From NCBI GenBank assembly GCA_022508585.1, contig JAFLUU010000006.1:1-32022 (forward strand): a stretch of 32,022 nt of DNA, written 5' to 3'. How positions within the stretch are numbered: the stretch's first letter is position 1; each line of letters begins with the position of its first letter. Below the pieces are notes generated by a model. It made no database searches, had not been told where the DNA came from, and saw only the letters and a list, made by a program, of their open reading frames with translations. Positions 1-9,187 of this stretch are shown piece by piece. Both the position numbers and the translations under genes were made by a program. This DNA comes from Prevotellaceae bacterium. Its GTDB lineage: Bacteria > Bacteroidota > Bacteroidia > Bacteroidales > Bacteroidaceae.

Positions 1-37
1 TTAAAGTTTCACGATGAAAAAACAAACGCGGAGGCTC

Positions 38-76
38 AAAAATCGTGCGCGGAGGTCTTTTTGCCGTGTGCGAACG
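38..76 (+). repeat. Dispersed intergenic repeat, copy 1 of 2
   Basis: AAAATCGTGCGCGGAGGTCTTTTTGCCGTGTGCGAACGA; 35/39 identical to the copy at 30762-30800. Confidence 0.75.
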
Positions 77-138
77 ACAATAAAAACCGCCCCGACGACA
101 TTGGCATCATAACGAACGCTGTAGCGGAGCGCGAGATG

Positions 139-180
139 CAGAAAAAGAAATGCCTGCTCACGTTTTTAACGCAAGCAGGC
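139..180 (-). terminator. Probable intrinsic terminator downstream of malQ
   Basis: GCCTGCT (152-158) / AGCAGGC (174-180) inverted repeat with inner CGTT/AACG. Read on the minus strand the stem is followed by ATTTCTTTTTC. Confidence 0.6.
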
Positions 181-259
181 GGTGTGTGTTAAATGTTTGT
201 GTCGTTGAGCGTCCCCAAGGCGCTGTTATGTTGCGGTATGGAGGCGCACAGAAGTAGTC

Positions 260-2977
260 TTAATGGCTGCGCTGGCTGTCTTTTACGAGCTTGCGAACGG
301 TGGCCGTGAATTCCTTGTCAGCGGCCAGCTGTTCCAATGTGGGCTGCATACGCCAACGCCAATAGTGGCGCGGTATTTCGGGGTGGTTGATTTGCTCTTG
401 CTCCAATTGGTTGCTGTGTAGGGTGGGGCTCATGCCGAGCCAGTCCTGCAGCGAGATTATGGCAAGCAGAGAGTTGGACTTGAGGTGCTTGTCGATAATG
501 GTCTGGCAATCTTCGGTAGAGAGCAGTGGCGGCACCGGTGCGGATCGACCCAGCTGGTTTTGCCAATAGTCGGCGGCGGCATCGGGGTTTTGCTTCCACC
601 AAAGGCGCAGTGGTGCCATGTCGTGGGTGGAAATGGTGTCGACGGAGTAGAGCGGATTGTCGGCGAGGTTGCTGAAGCGTCCGTTGCCGTGTTTGGGCAT
701 AGTCTGTATTTCTAATGTCAGGATATTGAGGTCCTTAAGCACGGGGTGAACGCAGTTTGGTATCATGCCGAGGTCTTCTGCACAGGTGAGCATGGAGGTG
801 GCGCAGGTGAGCTTGGGCAAGCGTCGGTAGGCTTCCTCTGTCCAGTGGCGGTTGTGGCGCTCGTAGAAGAAGTACTGGAAGATACGGTTGTAGGCTTGCT
901 TGTCGCTGTCGTTAAGGCGGCGATAGGCTCGTGTGTTCTTGCCCCATATATTGATGTGGTATATCTGCGGCGTGGCGGGGTCGGTAATGAACAGTACATT
1001 GTTGTAGGCTGAGAGGAACAGCTCTCGCTGCTGACCGGAGAAGCCCATTTCGCGCAGAGCCATGTCGATAGCTCGCTGGGAGTTGACGTATTTATCTATG
1101 ATTGTCCACTTGCCGTCGGTGCCGAATTCGAAGAAGTACTCTTTGGCCACGGGGAGCAGTTCGCCGAAGTGGCGCTGCATCTCGCCTTCAGTGAAACGCG
1201 GACGGGTGTAGGGCTCCGGATCTGCCGTGAAGCCCATGAGCAATAGTTCGGAGCGGGTAAGCGGTAAGCCGGGATTGAAGTGTCCGAGAGTGCCGTAGAT
1301 GTGCTGAATGGGTATCTCCCAGATACGGAAAAATCCGAGAACGTGGTCGATGCGGTAGGCGTCGAAGTATTGTGCCATGTGGCTGAGTCGCTGCCGCCAC
1401 CACTGGCCGTCGTCTTGCAAAATGGCCGGCCAGTTATAGGTCGGGAAGCCCCAGTTCTGGCCGTTGGCGGAGAACTGATCGGGCGGTGCACCTGCCTGAG
1501 AGTCGAAGTTGAGATACTTAGGGGTAAGCCATGCTGTGGCACTGTCGCGACTGACACCGATAGGAATGTCGCCCTTGAGGATTATGCCGCGCTGGCGAGC
1601 GTATTCGTGAATTTGGGAGAACTGCTTGTCGAGCAGGAACTGCACTACGCCGTAGAACTCAATATCGTCTAAGATATTGCTTGCAATAGCCCAGCGCTGG
1701 AGAGACACTTGGTCGTACTCGCGGAACTGCGGCCAGCGGCGGAAGTTGGCTGTGCCGTTGAGCTTAAGCAGGTAGCGGAAGAAACTGTATGGCACCAGCC
1801 ACTCGGCATTGTCGCGCTTGAATATCTTGTATTTGGTGGAGCGCAGAATATCTTGCTTGTTCTCTAAATAGTAATCGTGGAGATAGCTCTCTTTGAGATC
1901 GAAAACTTCGTTGTAATCTAACAGGGGCTGGCTATTTACGGCTGCACGGCGCTGCAAATATAGTTTCAGCTTGGTTTTGCTCTTGAGAGTGGGCAGCGAA
2001 TTGAAATCAAGATAGAGTGGATGGAGGGCGAAGGCGGATATCGGGTTATAGGGATAGGAGTCGTGCCAATTGCCTTCGCGTGTGGTGTCGTTGACGGGCA
2101 GCAGTTGTATCACACTGAGGCCTGCGTCGGCAGCCCAGTCTATGAGTCGTTGGAGGTCGCCGAAGTCTCCTATGCCCCAGCCTTGCTCGGAGCGCAGAGA
2201 GAACAAGGGAACGACGACTCCTGCTACCTTCATGTCATCTTGTGGCAGTATCGGAGACGGGGTCTCGGCTATGGTCTTACCGTTAGATGCGGTTGCCGGA
2301 GCGAGAAAACGATCTTGGCCGCTCTCCCAAATGGTTTGACCGTTCTGCTCGTTGACCAACACGAATTTATAGTGTACTCCTTCGGTTGGAATGTCTTGAT
2401 TGAGCATCGGGAATGCCCATGTGCCATGGTGTACCTTGCGCCCGGGTATGCCGCGCTGGGGATTCCAGTTGCCACCGGCGTCATTGCTGCCGCATAGATA
2501 AATCTGGTGTCCGGTTGGTGGCACATAATCGGTAAATGATATGACAATATCTGACAGGTTTATATCTTTATCCGTCGATTCGTCTTTTGTGAACGGACTG
2601 ACCACGTCGGTGTAAGCCGAAGAATAGAGATAGTTTTTGCCGGTGTCGCTATGCCAAAGCGATTTGACTGTGATATGAGGCGTGTTCTGAAACAAAAGGT
2701 GGTGCGCAAACTGCCCGTGTCCTTTTTCCTCGTCAATAAATTCATGTCGCGTGCGAACGGTAAAGCCGTAATCGATTTCGTCGACTTTGCGAGCAGGAAT
2801 TTCGATAGAAAGATACCAATGCTTGCCGTCGTCGCTTTTCATCTTTAGTGGCTCGTTGAGTCCGGCACGTAGACGCTTGTTAGACGATAGTGTGAGGTAG
2901 ACGGCTTGATCTTTGCTGTGGGTAATATATTCTACCTCTATGTCGATAAGTGTTGTTTCTGCCATGATGTGAGACAA
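260..2977 (-). CDS. malQ: 4-alpha-glucanotransferase (amylomaltase, GH77) with N-terminal starch-binding-like domains; likely start at 2965 (MAETT)
   Basis: 905-aa ORF. GH77-like blocks: VPLFSLRSEQGWGIGDFGDL, VIQLLPVNDTT, SYPYNPISAFALHPLYL, DIPIGVSRDSATAW, YDAYRIDHVLGFFRIWEIP, CAEDLGMIP, STHDMAPLRLWW. Confidence 0.95.
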   Translation of the reverse strand: MSHIMAETTLIDIEVEYITHSKDQAVYLTLSSNKRLRAGLNEPLKMKSDDGKHWYLSIEIPARKVDEIDYGFTVRTRHEFIDEEKGHGQFAHHLLFQNTPHITVKSLWHSDTGKNYLYSSAYTDVVSPFTKDESTDKDINLSDIVISFTDYVPPTGHQIYLCGSNDAGGNWNPQRGIPGRKVHHGTWAFPMLNQDIPTEGVHYKFVLVNEQNGQTIWESGQDRFLAPATASNGKTIAETPSPILPQDDMKVAGVVVPLFSLRSEQGWGIGDFGDLQRLIDWAADAGLSVIQLLPVNDTTREGNWHDSYPYNPISAFALHPLYLDFNSLPTLKSKTKLKLYLQRRAAVNSQPLLDYNEVFDLKESYLHDYYLENKQDILRSTKYKIFKRDNAEWLVPYSFFRYLLKLNGTANFRRWPQFREYDQVSLQRWAIASNILDDIEFYGVVQFLLDKQFSQIHEYARQRGIILKGDIPIGVSRDSATAWLTPKYLNFDSQAGAPPDQFSANGQNWGFPTYNWPAILQDDGQWWRQRLSHMAQYFDAYRIDHVLGFFRIWEIPIQHIYGTLGHFNPGLPLTRSELLLMGFTADPEPYTRPRFTEGEMQRHFGELLPVAKEYFFEFGTDGKWTIIDKYVNSQRAIDMALREMGFSGQQRELFLSAYNNVLFITDPATPQIYHINIWGKNTRAYRRLNDSDKQAYNRIFQYFFYERHNRHWTEEAYRRLPKLTCATSMLTCAEDLGMIPNCVHPVLKDLNILTLEIQTMPKHGNGRFSNLADNPLYSVDTISTHDMAPLRLWWKQNPDAAADYWQNQLGRSAPVPPLLSTEDCQTIIDKHLKSNSLLAIISLQDWLGMSPTLHSNQLEQEQINHPEIPRHYWRWRMQPTLEQLAADKEFTATVRKLVKDSQRSH

Positions 2978-2987
2978 GTTTGCTATT

Positions 2988-3797
2988 TTATGGATAAAGT
3001 ATGTGGTGGACTGTGTGGCCGTGCATGAATTTGGAACGGTCTACATCGCCCTTGATGCCGTTGATGCGCCCTTTGCTGGTGTACTGCCAGAGTATGTATT
3101 TGTTGCCGTCGCTGAGAGTAGGCTTGTAGTCTTGATAGAATGCGATGAAAAGCGGATAATGTTCAAATCCGCGGTGGGCGAGATACCTGTTGTAGAAATT
3201 TACGTAAGTATAGAGGATTGGCGGACGGCCATAGTGCTCCTCCACTGCTTTGAGGAAGCGATGCAGACGGTTGGCAAAGGTTTCGACAGAAACGCCGTTG
3301 GCATGTTCTACGTCTACAACCGGAATGAGATCTTGCTGATCCGGATTGATGATAGAGAACATGTGGCGAAGTTGTGCTTCCTGGTCCACATGAGCCCGAT
3401 AGAAATGATAGCTGCCCACATTGATGCCATTTTTGCGTGCTTCGGCGAGATTGTATTGATAATTTTCGTCTATGAAAGAAACGCTCTCCGAGGCTTTGAT
3501 ATATGCGTAGCCAACTTTGCCGCTGGCAGCGACTGCTGCCCAATCTATGCGACCTTGATAATGCGACACGTCGATGCCTTCGAGCAGCGTGTTGACCGGA
3601 GTGCGAGTGCCGCTGTGGGGTAGTGGAGAGTTGTTGAGGGCATTGTCGAGTCTCATCTCCATATAAGGGTCGGGAGTGAGGATCGGTTTACTAATGGTCT
3701 TGACTTTCTCCTTCTTGGGGGCAGAGTATGTTTGCGCGGAAAAGAGAAAGGGCATCAATAGTGCCAGCACGAATGTTGGATAACAGAAGTGTTGCAT
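2988..3797 (-). CDS. Glycoside hydrolase family 25 (lysozyme-like muramidase), secreted
   Basis: Signal-like N-terminus (FVLALLMPFLFSAQTYS); GIDVSHYQGRIDWAAV, YAYIKASES, GSYHFYRAHVD, LIPVVDVE, ILYTYVNFYN, LWQYTSKGRINGIKGDVDRSKF are GH25 motifs. Confidence 0.92.
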   Translation of the reverse strand: MQHFCYPTFVLALLMPFLFSAQTYSAPKKEKVKTISKPILTPDPYMEMRLDNALNNSPLPHSGTRTPVNTLLEGIDVSHYQGRIDWAAVAASGKVGYAYIKASESVSFIDENYQYNLAEARKNGINVGSYHFYRAHVDQEAQLRHMFSIINPDQQDLIPVVDVEHANGVSVETFANRLHRFLKAVEEHYGRPPILYTYVNFYNRYLAHRGFEHYPLFIAFYQDYKPTLSDGNKYILWQYTSKGRINGIKGDVDRSKFMHGHTVHHILYP

Positions 3798-3810
3798 CGG
3801 AGGGGCGGTA

Positions 3811-4794
3811 TCAGAGTTTTCTGCGCTTTACTCCCTGCACGGTCATCTTGACTGGCAGGATTTTGCCGTCCTTAGAAAATTGAAGCTTGTCGATGCACGT
3901 TTCGCGGGCATTGCCGTCGGTGTAGCCGAGAGGGTGGCGATGATAAATAATGTAGTATTCATTGCGCCTCTTGCCCTTAATGACAGAGTGATGGCCTGCT
4001 CCGGTGCCGATGGCTGGGTCTTGTTGCAAGATTACTCCCTCACGCTTGAAAGGGCCGAGGGGATTGTCGCTGACGGCATAAGCTACGCGATAGTTGTCCA
4101 TAGTAAAACCTCCTTCGCTCCACATAAAATAATATTTGCCATCGCGTTTTAACATAAATGGCCCTTCCGTGTATCCTTCAGGAGTGATTTCCTTAAATGT
4201 CTCGCCGTCGTTAAAAGTGGTTAGCGAAAGCAAGTCTGGATTGAGCTTGACAACATTGCAGTGCCCCCAACCACCATAATACATATAATACTGACCGTCA
4301 TCGTCGAGGAAGACATGCTGGTCGATAGGCTGTGCATTGTTTACTATCTTGTCGACAAGAGGTTTGCCGATAGCGTCTATGAACGGGCCTGCGGGACTGT
4401 CGGCTACGGCAACACCGATGCCGCCAAGCTGGTCGTTATTCTGGATATTGTTGCCACCGAAGAAAAGGTAATATCTGCCGTCCTTCTCTACTATAGAGGG
4501 CGCCCATAGTGCGCTTTTTAGCCACGAAATACCCTCGTTGGATAGTATGCGCTCGTGTTTCTGCCAGTTCGTGAGATCGGTGGAGGAGAATGCGTCCAAC
4601 CATAATTGCTTGCTGAAAGCGGTGGAGTAGGTTGGGTAAATCCAGTAGTGCTTGTCGAAGACTGCGCCCTCAGGATCAGCGTACCAGCCGCTGAAAACGG
4701 GATTCCCCGACAGTTTATCTTTCTTTGCTGCCACAGTAAGGACTGAAAGCGTACATACTATGACAAAAAATATGATTGCTATATTTTTATACAT
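3811..4794 (-). CDS. Glycoside hydrolase family 43 (arabinofuranosidase/xylosidase/galactosidase-type five-blade propeller)
   Basis: NPVFSGWYADPEGAVF, ALWAPSIVEKDGRYYLFFGG, IDQHVFLDDDGQYYMYYG, TEGPFMLKRDGKYYFMWSEGG, GAGHHSVIKG. ORF track starts at 4830; MYKNIAIIFFVIVCTLSVL at 4794 is a better signal-peptide start. Confidence 0.88.
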   Translation of the reverse strand: MYKNIAIIFFVIVCTLSVLTVAAKKDKLSGNPVFSGWYADPEGAVFDKHYWIYPTYSTAFSKQLWLDAFSSTDLTNWQKHERILSNEGISWLKSALWAPSIVEKDGRYYLFFGGNNIQNNDQLGGIGVAVADSPAGPFIDAIGKPLVDKIVNNAQPIDQHVFLDDDGQYYMYYGGWGHCNVVKLNPDLLSLTTFNDGETFKEITPEGYTEGPFMLKRDGKYYFMWSEGGFTMDNYRVAYAVSDNPLGPFKREGVILQQDPAIGTGAGHHSVIKGKRRNEYYIIYHRHPLGYTDGNARETCIDKLQFSKDGKILPVKMTVQGVKRRKL

Positions 4795-4889
4795 TATTAT
4801 AATCTTGAAAAGTGTTTTGCAAAATTGCAAAAAAAAAGTGGATTGACAAAATATCCGATGACAAATGATGAGTTATGCCAAGTTCTTGT

Positions 4890-4897
4890 TAACTTTG
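4890..4897 (+). promoter_or_regulatory. Candidate Bacteroidetes -7 element (TAACTTTG) for the GH84 gene
   Basis: Matches TAnnTTTG, about 30 nt upstream of the ATG at 4927. No clean -33 TTTG. Confidence 0.5.
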
Positions 4898-4926
4898 CGT
4901 CGTGAAAAATAAAAAAATAAAATGAC

Positions 4927-6951
4927 ATGAAAATGTTTACATTGTCTGCGCAGACCAAGTTGCGCAGTGTTGCTATTTTGATGGCCGCTATAGTGATCGG
5001 TGGGTTTGGCGCTGTGTTGACAAAGGCTGATTATACTATATATCCTGTGCCGCAAAGCATTACTTATGGCTCTACGCAGTTACAGCTGACGCGCAATGTT
5101 AATGTGGTTGTGGAGAAAGGTATAGATGAATACACTAAAGCTCGTCTGCACGAGGTAATGACGGAAGAAAATGGTGTCAATCTCACTTTTAGCAATAAGG
5201 CAAAGTCTGGAGTAAGCAATATCTGGCTCGGCATCAATGGTTCTAAGGGTAAGGCCGACAAGAAAGCTACCAATGTTGGCATGAAGCGCGAGGTGTTTGG
5301 CATTGTTGGCAAATATGACCGCCACATATTACGAGTGCACAACAGCGGTAAGGAAATTGCCGACGTTATTATTGTGGGTGAGCATACCAATGCTGTGTTT
5401 TACGCGCTTGCAACTCTTGAACAAATGCTGGAGCAGGCTCAGGCCGACGCTAATAATAACAAGAAACTGCAAGAAACCACAGTGGACGACTATGCAGATT
5501 TGCAATATCGCGGCATTGTGGAGGGATACTACGGCTATCCTTACTCTTTTGATGTAAAAAAAGACTTGATGCAGTTCTTTAAGCGTTACAAGATGAACAC
5601 TTATCTCTACGGAGCCAAGAGTGACCCCTATCACTCCGGGTATTGGCGCGATGCTTACCCCGAAACCATTACATCGGTGCAGGAAAAGAATGGCTGGCTC
5701 TCGCAACAGATGATTCGTGAGCTCTCACAACTCTCTATGGAGACTAAGGTTAACTTTATCTGGGCTATTCATCCCAATAGCGGTAAGGCTGTGAACTTCC
5801 ATACTGTTGATTCTACAGCCATGGCCGTTGATGACGTGATGTCTAAGTTTGAAAAGATGCACGCTCTCGGTGTACGTCAGTTTGCTGTTTTCCTTGATGA
5901 TGCAGGCTGGGACTTCCGCGATGTAAACAATTATCGCGATTTCTTGACCAACCTTCAAGGCTCGCTTGAAAAGCGTTTTAACCGCAATGCCGTCAATCCT
6001 TCTGACACAGTGATGCCTATTCATTATGTTCCTCATATTTACGCTATCAATTTTGCTAATGAAGAACAGTTAAAGACATATTTCGACCCAATCAGTGAGA
6101 CTCCTTCTAATATTGTGGTTTACACTACTGGTAGCGGTGTCTGGAGTTCTTTGCGCAATAATGATTTCATTAAAATGCAAGAGCTGATGAAACGTCCCGT
6201 TGCCCTCTGGTGGAATTATCCGTGCAATGATAATAAAGATGGTCGCGTCTATACTGCAGATATGATTTCTACTCTTCACGAGATGGGGCTTCCTACTCCC
6301 GATGATGCCATCCCGCAGTGTCTGGGAATGGTTAGCAATCCAATGCAGCAGGGCGAAGTGGCTAAGATTTGCCTCTTCGGAGTTGCTGATTACGCGTGGA
6401 ATAACCGCGCATTCCGCAGTGTTGAGAACTGGAAGGCGTCCTTCGCTCGCATAGTGGGCAAAGAGAATGCTCCGCTCTATAATTATCTGGCCAAATATTT
6501 GCGTTACGAGGATAGCAATGATCTCGGTCAGCTTATCGACAAGTATAAGGCTGGTTATGCCGACGGCAAGTTTGAATGCAAAGCTTTATGCGACACTCTG
6601 AAGACTATTAAGAACGCCGCTGAGAGCATGTTAGCAATTGCTAATGCTCCTTGCAGCAAATCCGACGAGCTCTTGCTTAATGACCTTACCCCTTGGTTGC
6701 TCAAGTTGGGTAAGATGGCAGAAACTGCACTCGACCTTTTGGCTTTACCCTCCTATGCAGATGCAAGTGCAAAGGGTGTTCAACTATGCAAGGTTGCTCA
6801 AGCGCTTGCTGATTTCAAGGATAAGCGCGAATATAAGGTAGATGCTCTTGAGGGCATGGGTGAAAATCCGCCTTCAGAGCTTCATGCTGTAGAGCCCAGC
6901 CACAAGTATTTAATGCCGTTCATTAACTGGCTCTACGAACAGCAGAAATAA
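4927..6951 (+). CDS. GH84 family beta-N-acetylglucosaminidase (O-GlcNAcase/NagJ-like), secreted
   Basis: GH20/84 N-terminal domain (YTIYPVPQSITYG), RGIVEGYYGYPYSFDVKKDLMQFFKRYKMNTYLYGAKSDPYH, IWAIHP, FAVFLDDAGWD (Asp-Asp pair), WNYPCND. Confidence 0.9.
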   Translation: MKMFTLSAQTKLRSVAILMAAIVIGGFGAVLTKADYTIYPVPQSITYGSTQLQLTRNVNVVVEKGIDEYTKARLHEVMTEENGVNLTFSNKAKSGVSNIWLGINGSKGKADKKATNVGMKREVFGIVGKYDRHILRVHNSGKEIADVIIVGEHTNAVFYALATLEQMLEQAQADANNNKKLQETTVDDYADLQYRGIVEGYYGYPYSFDVKKDLMQFFKRYKMNTYLYGAKSDPYHSGYWRDAYPETITSVQEKNGWLSQQMIRELSQLSMETKVNFIWAIHPNSGKAVNFHTVDSTAMAVDDVMSKFEKMHALGVRQFAVFLDDAGWDFRDVNNYRDFLTNLQGSLEKRFNRNAVNPSDTVMPIHYVPHIYAINFANEEQLKTYFDPISETPSNIVVYTTGSGVWSSLRNNDFIKMQELMKRPVALWWNYPCNDNKDGRVYTADMISTLHEMGLPTPDDAIPQCLGMVSNPMQQGEVAKICLFGVADYAWNNRAFRSVENWKASFARIVGKENAPLYNYLAKYLRYEDSNDLGQLIDKYKAGYADGKFECKALCDTLKTIKNAAESMLAIANAPCSKSDELLLNDLTPWLLKLGKMAETALDLLALPSYADASAKGVQLCKVAQALADFKDKREYKVDALEGMGENPPSELHAVEPSHKYLMPFINWLYEQQK

Positions 6952-6976
6952 ATACGCACTACCGATATAGGCGAAG

Positions 6977-7324
6977 ATGTATTACGTAAGTAAAAAGATA
7001 GAGGTGGCTTTTGCCCATCGCCTCAAACTCAATTATCCAAGTAAGTGCACCAATCTCCATGGCCATAACGCGCATATAACAGTGTTCTGCCGCGCCGAGA
7101 AGCTTAACGAGAACGGCATGGTTATAGATTTCGCAGAACTCAAGACAATCATCGGCCAAATGCTTGATCATAAGTATGCTAACGACTTTGTGGACTTTAA
7201 TCCTACAGCCGAGAACCTCGCGCGCTGGATTTGTGAGGCTGTGCCTAACTGTTATAAGGTGATTTTTCAAGAGTCGGAGAAGAACATCGCGGCTTATGCC
7301 CTTGATGACGATAGTACTATTTAG
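6977..7324 (+). CDS. queD: 6-carboxy-5,6,7,8-tetrahydropterin synthase family (QueD)
   Basis: FAHRLKL, CTNLHGHNAHITV, GMVIDFAELK, LDHKYAND, PTAENLARWI. Followed by queE. Confidence 0.92.
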   Translation: MYYVSKKIEVAFAHRLKLNYPSKCTNLHGHNAHITVFCRAEKLNENGMVIDFAELKTIIGQMLDHKYANDFVDFNPTAENLARWICEAVPNCYKVIFQESEKNIAAYALDDDSTI

Positions 7325-7351
7325 CAGTTGCGTTGTTAGCCAAATTAAAAG

Positions 7352-7963
7352 GTGAAACCAATCAACGAAATTTTCTATTCTCTGCAGGGAGAGGGTCGCT
7401 GGGCTGGTCGTCCTGCAGTTTTTGTGCGTTTTAGCGGCTGCAATCTGCGTTGTCCGTTTTGCGATACCGATCATACGGCACATGATATGCTCGATAATAA
7501 ACAAATCCTCGAGCGCATCTCGCGTTTACGTCCGAGCGAGACCGATGATGACAGACCTATGCTTGTGGTGCTCACTGGTGGAGAACCGTCGCTCTATGTC
7601 GATGAAGCGTTTATCGTGGCTCTACATTCTGCCAACCTTTATGTGGCTATCGAGACTAACGGCACTCGTTCTCTTCCCGACGGAATAGATTGGATAACCC
7701 TCTCGCCCAAAGATAACTTCGTTGATAATGCTGATGTGGTAATCGATAGGGCTGATGAGGTAAAGTTTATCTTTGACGGGAACGATGTTCCCTCTCTTGA
7801 TACCTATCCTGTTGTAGCCGACACCCATCTTTATTTGCAGCCTTGCGACACTGGCGATGCTGAACGCAACGCACAGATTATCTCTGCCGCTGTCAATTAT
7901 TGCCTTGCACACCCGCGCTGGTTGTTATCTCTGCAGCAGCACAAGATTATTAACATTAAATAG
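7352..7963 (+). CDS. queE: 7-carboxy-7-deazaguanine synthase (radical SAM, QueE), GTG start
   Basis: FYSLQGEGRWAGRPAVFVRFSGCNLRCPFCDT (CxxxCxxC with GCNLRC), LTGGEPSL, ETNGT, SPK. Confidence 0.95.
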   Translation: MKPINEIFYSLQGEGRWAGRPAVFVRFSGCNLRCPFCDTDHTAHDMLDNKQILERISRLRPSETDDDRPMLVVLTGGEPSLYVDEAFIVALHSANLYVAIETNGTRSLPDGIDWITLSPKDNFVDNADVVIDRADEVKFIFDGNDVPSLDTYPVVADTHLYLQPCDTGDAERNAQIISAAVNYCLAHPRWLLSLQQHKIINIK

Positions 7964-8022
7964 TCTGTTGTTAGTGTAAAAAATAGTAATTTCGCATTCA
8001 GTTATAAACAGAATACTTGAAT

Positions 8023-8478
8023 ATGTACGGAAAATGGTTTGAATGCAAGGTGTCGCTCAAGCGCACTCTTGACGATGGTACGCAGAAACAGGTTAAAGAG
8101 AGTTATATTGTCGATGCGCTCAACTTCACTGAAGCAGAGACTCGCATTTTAGATGAAACTCGTGTCTATGGCGATGTTACCTTGGTCAGCATAAAATACT
8201 GTGAAGCAAATGAAATTGTGGATAGCCATAACCCTAATGATGGATACTGGTATAAAGTAAAGATAGCCATGATTTCTATTGACGAAAGTGCTGGTAAGGA
8301 GAAGAAAGTAAATGTAAATATATACGTTCGTGCTAAAGATTTTAAGTCTGCCCTTGCGAACACTGAGTCATATATGGGTGGTTCAGTTATGGATTATACC
8401 ATAACTTCTATTACCGAAACAAATATCATGGAAGTTTTAGAGTACAATAAGCCTGCTGAAAATGCCCAGCAGAAATAA
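8023..8478 (+). CDS. DUF4494-like conserved Bacteroidetes protein of unknown function
   Basis: MYGKWFECKVSLKRTLDDGTQKQVKESYIVDALNFTEAETRI is the N-terminus expected for this family (recall). Track start at 8017 (TTG); ATG at 8023 preferred. Confidence 0.7.
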   Translation: MYGKWFECKVSLKRTLDDGTQKQVKESYIVDALNFTEAETRILDETRVYGDVTLVSIKYCEANEIVDSHNPNDGYWYKVKIAMISIDESAGKEKKVNVNIYVRAKDFKSALANTESYMGGSVMDYTITSITETNIMEVLEYNKPAENAQQK

Positions 8479-8482
8479 GCCA

Positions 8483-9154
8483 ATGTCTACCATTGCAAAC
8501 AACTTGTCTGATGTCCTCTCCACATTACCGGAGGGTGTCGAACTCGTAGCGGTTTCCAAATATCATCCTGTAGAAGAATTACAAGAAGCATACGATGCCG
8601 GGCAGCGTGTTTTCGGAGAGAGCATCGTGCAGGAGTTGCGCCTTAAACAGGCACAGATGCCAGATGATGTGCAGTGGCATTTTATCGGACATTTGCAGAC
8701 CAATAAGGTTAAGTATATTGTCCCTTATGTAAGCCTTGTCCACGCAGTAGACTCTTATAAATTGCTCTGCGAAATCAATCGTCAGGCACTCCGATGTAAT
8801 CGTGTTATCGACTGCCTGCTTCAGCTCCATGTCGCATTAGAGAAAACAAAGTTTGGTTTCACGGTTGAAGAATGTCGTTCTATGCTTGCTGCCGGAGAAT
8901 GGCGCAAACTATCGGGAGTCCGCCTTTGCGGAGTGATGTGCATGGCCTCCAATACTGATGACGAGGAACGTGTGCGGCAGGATTTTCGCAGTGCCAATAC
9001 TTTTTTTCATGAAATAAAGTCGGACTATTTCGCAGACAATTCCTCTTTTTGCATTCGTTCCTACGGCATGAGCCACGATTATCTTATTGCTGTTGCCGAG
9101 GGCAGTAATCTTGTCCGAATAGGTACAACTATTTTCGGGTCTCGTCGCTATTAA
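8483..9154 (+). CDS. YggS family pyridoxal-phosphate homeostasis protein
   Basis: LVAVSKYHPVEELQEAYDAGQRVFGESIVQEL, WHFIGHLQTNKVKYI, SYGMSHDYLIAVAEGSNLVRIGTTIFGSR are hallmark motifs. ATG at 8483 preferred over 8462, which overlaps the upstream gene. Confidence 0.94.
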   Translation: MSTIANNLSDVLSTLPEGVELVAVSKYHPVEELQEAYDAGQRVFGESIVQELRLKQAQMPDDVQWHFIGHLQTNKVKYIVPYVSLVHAVDSYKLLCEINRQALRCNRVIDCLLQLHVALEKTKFGFTVEECRSMLAAGEWRKLSGVRLCGVMCMASNTDDEERVRQDFRSANTFFHEIKSDYFADNSSFCIRSYGMSHDYLIAVAEGSNLVRIGTTIFGSRRY

Positions 9155-9187
9155 ATAAAAATAATATATAATAATTGCCTGAACAAC

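Noticed and set aside
1096-1557. Long antisense/overlapping ORFs within malQ (e.g. 1096-1557, 1280-1672, 2021-2497)
   Set aside because: Low-complexity translations without family motifs; malQ on the minus strand explains the region.
6977-7963. Deazapurine DNA-modification (Dpd-like) system
   Set aside because: queD and queE alone match ordinary queuosine biosynthesis; no dpdA or helicase/phage-restriction partners are visible.
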